Translations under genes and position numbers: made by a program
Shown here: one piece after another, positions 6,426 to 7,345 of the stretch
How positions within the stretch are numbered: the first letter of the stretch is position 1
Layout: every line of letters starts with the position of its first letter
Assembly: GCA_003387805.1 (NCBI GenBank)
Contig: QGSR01000091.1
Coordinates: 1 to 7,345, forward strand
Source: Bacillota bacterium
GTDB lineage: Bacteria; Bacillota; Limnochordia; Limnochordales; ZCTH02-B6
Length of the DNA stretch: 7,345 nt
Direction: 5' to 3'
The notes under the pieces: model-generated
Told to the model about the DNA's origin: nothing
Databases searched by the model: none
The model's input: only the letters and a program-made list of their open reading frames with translations

Positions 6426-7232
6426 CTACGACAGGACGAACCGCTCCAGCGCCTCGGCCACGCCTTCCTCCATGTTCGTGGCCACCACGAAGTCGGCCCG
6501 GGCCCGGACCTCGGGATGCGCATTGCCCATGGCCACGCCGACGCCGGCCCAGCGAATCATTTCCAAATCATTGAAGCTGTCGCCGATGGCCAGCACCTGA
6601 TCGCGGGGGACGCCCAGCCGCCGGGCCACCTCGGCCAGCGCCGCGGCCTTCGACACGCTGGCGTCCAGCATTTCCACGAAGCGGGGTTTGGAAATCGTAA
6701 TGGTCAGCCGCCCGGCGAAGGCCTCCGTCAGCGCTTCGGCCCGGCGGGCGGTTTCCTCGGGCTCGCCGATGGCCAGCAGCTTGGTGGTCTCCCGCTCCTG
6801 CAGCAGCGCCCGCATGTCCGAGCACGTCTGCGCCGGCACGTTGGCGATGTCCAGGTAGTAGCGCACGCCTTCGTCAATGCGGGGGACGAAGAGACGGTCG
6901 TCGCAGTAGCATTGCACGTCCCAGCCTTCGGCCTCGGCCCGGTCCAGCACTTCCAGCGCCAGGGGCCGCGGCACCGGCCGGTGCCACCACGTGTCGCCGT
7001 CCGCGGTGCGGATGAGCGCGCCGTTGTACGTAATGAGCGGCCCCGTCAGCCCCAGCTCCTTCGCATAGGGCCGGGCCGCCGGAAACATGCGCCCCGTGGC
7101 CAAAATCACGGTGACGCCCCGGGCCATGGCCTCGTGGATGGCCTGACGCACCCGGGGCGAGATGGTCAAATCGTCGGTCAGCAGCGTATCGTCCACGTCC
7201 AAAGCAACCAGTCGAATCGGTCGGTTCGTCAA
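6426..7232 (-). CDS. Cof-type HAD-superfamily hydrolase (sugar-phosphate phosphatase-like)
   Basis: The 268-residue product has the four HAD motifs: I, LDVDDTLL with Asp12 (nucleophile) and Asp14; II, Thr46 in LATGR; III, Lys195 in SKAAAL; IV, GDSFND with Asp218 and Asp222. The large C2-type cap between about residues 82 and 190 is typical of Cof/YidA-type proteins (class IIB). These cytosolic enzymes remove phosphate from small metabolites such as sugar phosphates or flavin nucleotides; specificity cannot be read from sequence. The start is TTG at 7232, with GAGGG 9 nt upstream; MTNRPIRLVALDVDD gives the normal short N-terminus. It precedes ugpC in the same direction with a 252-bp gap and a hairpin, so a shared transcript is possible but not compelling. 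Confidence 0.93.
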   Translation of the reverse strand: MTNRPIRLVALDVDDTLLTDDLTISPRVRQAIHEAMARGVTVILATGRMFPAARPYAKELGLTGPLITYNGALIRTADGDTWWHRPVPRPLALEVLDRAEAEGWDVQCYCDDRLFVPRIDEGVRYYLDIANVPAQTCSDMRALLQERETTKLLAIGEPEETARRAEALTEAFAGRLTITISKPRFVEMLDASVSKAAALAEVARRLGVPRDQVLAIGDSFNDLEMIRWAGVGVAMGNAHPEVRARADFVVATNMEEGVAEALERFVLS

Positions 7233-7290
7233 TCTTTCGGTCCCTCACGTTCTATTCCGCATGTGTTCTTTGCAAGGGGATGATGCGGGC

Positions 7291-7345
7291 GGCCCCGCGC
7301 GCTCGGAACGGCCCCGCGGGCTCGGAACGGCCCCGCGGGCTCGGA
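7291..7345. repeat. 19-bp tandem repeat, 2.9 copies, cut by the window edge
   Basis: Units at 7291-7309, 7310-7328 and 7329-7345 (incomplete) follow the pattern GGCCCCGCGNGCTCGGAAC; the first differs from the second at one base. It lies upstream of the HAD gene. The full extent is unknown because the sequence ends inside it. Confidence 0.9.

Noticed and set aside
6390..7283. 297-codon plus-strand open frame
   Set aside because: Antisense to the HAD hydrolase; no domain character.

Overview
High-GC bacterial DNA in which every gene I can support lies on the minus strand. The organism is not identifiable from sequence alone. The combination of GC-rich codons, purine-rich GGAGG-type ribosome sites, a Bacillota-style MsmX/UgpC ATPase and an outer-membrane-type beta-barrel protein (signal peptide, C-terminal phenylalanine) suggests a diderm Bacillota lineage such as Limnochordia. 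That placement is inference; another GC-rich diderm is possible.

In the direction of transcription (from high to low coordinates) the layout is: a 19-bp tandem repeat cut by the window edge (7291-7345); a Cof-type HAD phosphatase (6426-7232); a 252-bp gap with a GC hairpin; an orphan MalK/UgpC-type sugar ABC ATPase (5064-6173); about 450 bp without a convincing gene but with five inverted repeats and ending in a clear U-tailed terminator (4581-4610); an unusually long (about 500 bp) porin leader containing sixteen 12-bp units organised partly as 36-bp triads (4272-4463); the porin-like gene (2902-4074) with its own strong terminator (2803-2839); a probable remnant of an MNT/HepT toxin-antitoxin pair (2558 to about 2740); and a three-gene envelope-stress module: ECF sigma factor (1790-2527), zinc-finger anti-sigma with one membrane helix (1258-1770) and a secreted RseB/LolA-like sensor (from 1261, running off the window at base 1).

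The last three genes are tightly packed (19-bp gap, then a 4-bp overlap) and mirror the sigmaE-RseA-RseB logic of proteobacteria: a periplasmic sensor and a membrane anti-sigma hold the sigma factor until envelope damage releases it. A GAACTT-N17-TCTAA element lies directly in front of the sigma gene and looks like a sigmaE-class promoter, suggesting autoregulation. Its neighbour, an outer-membrane barrel, is the kind of protein such a system monitors. The most unusual sequence is the repeat-filled porin leader and the hairpin-rich region upstream of it.
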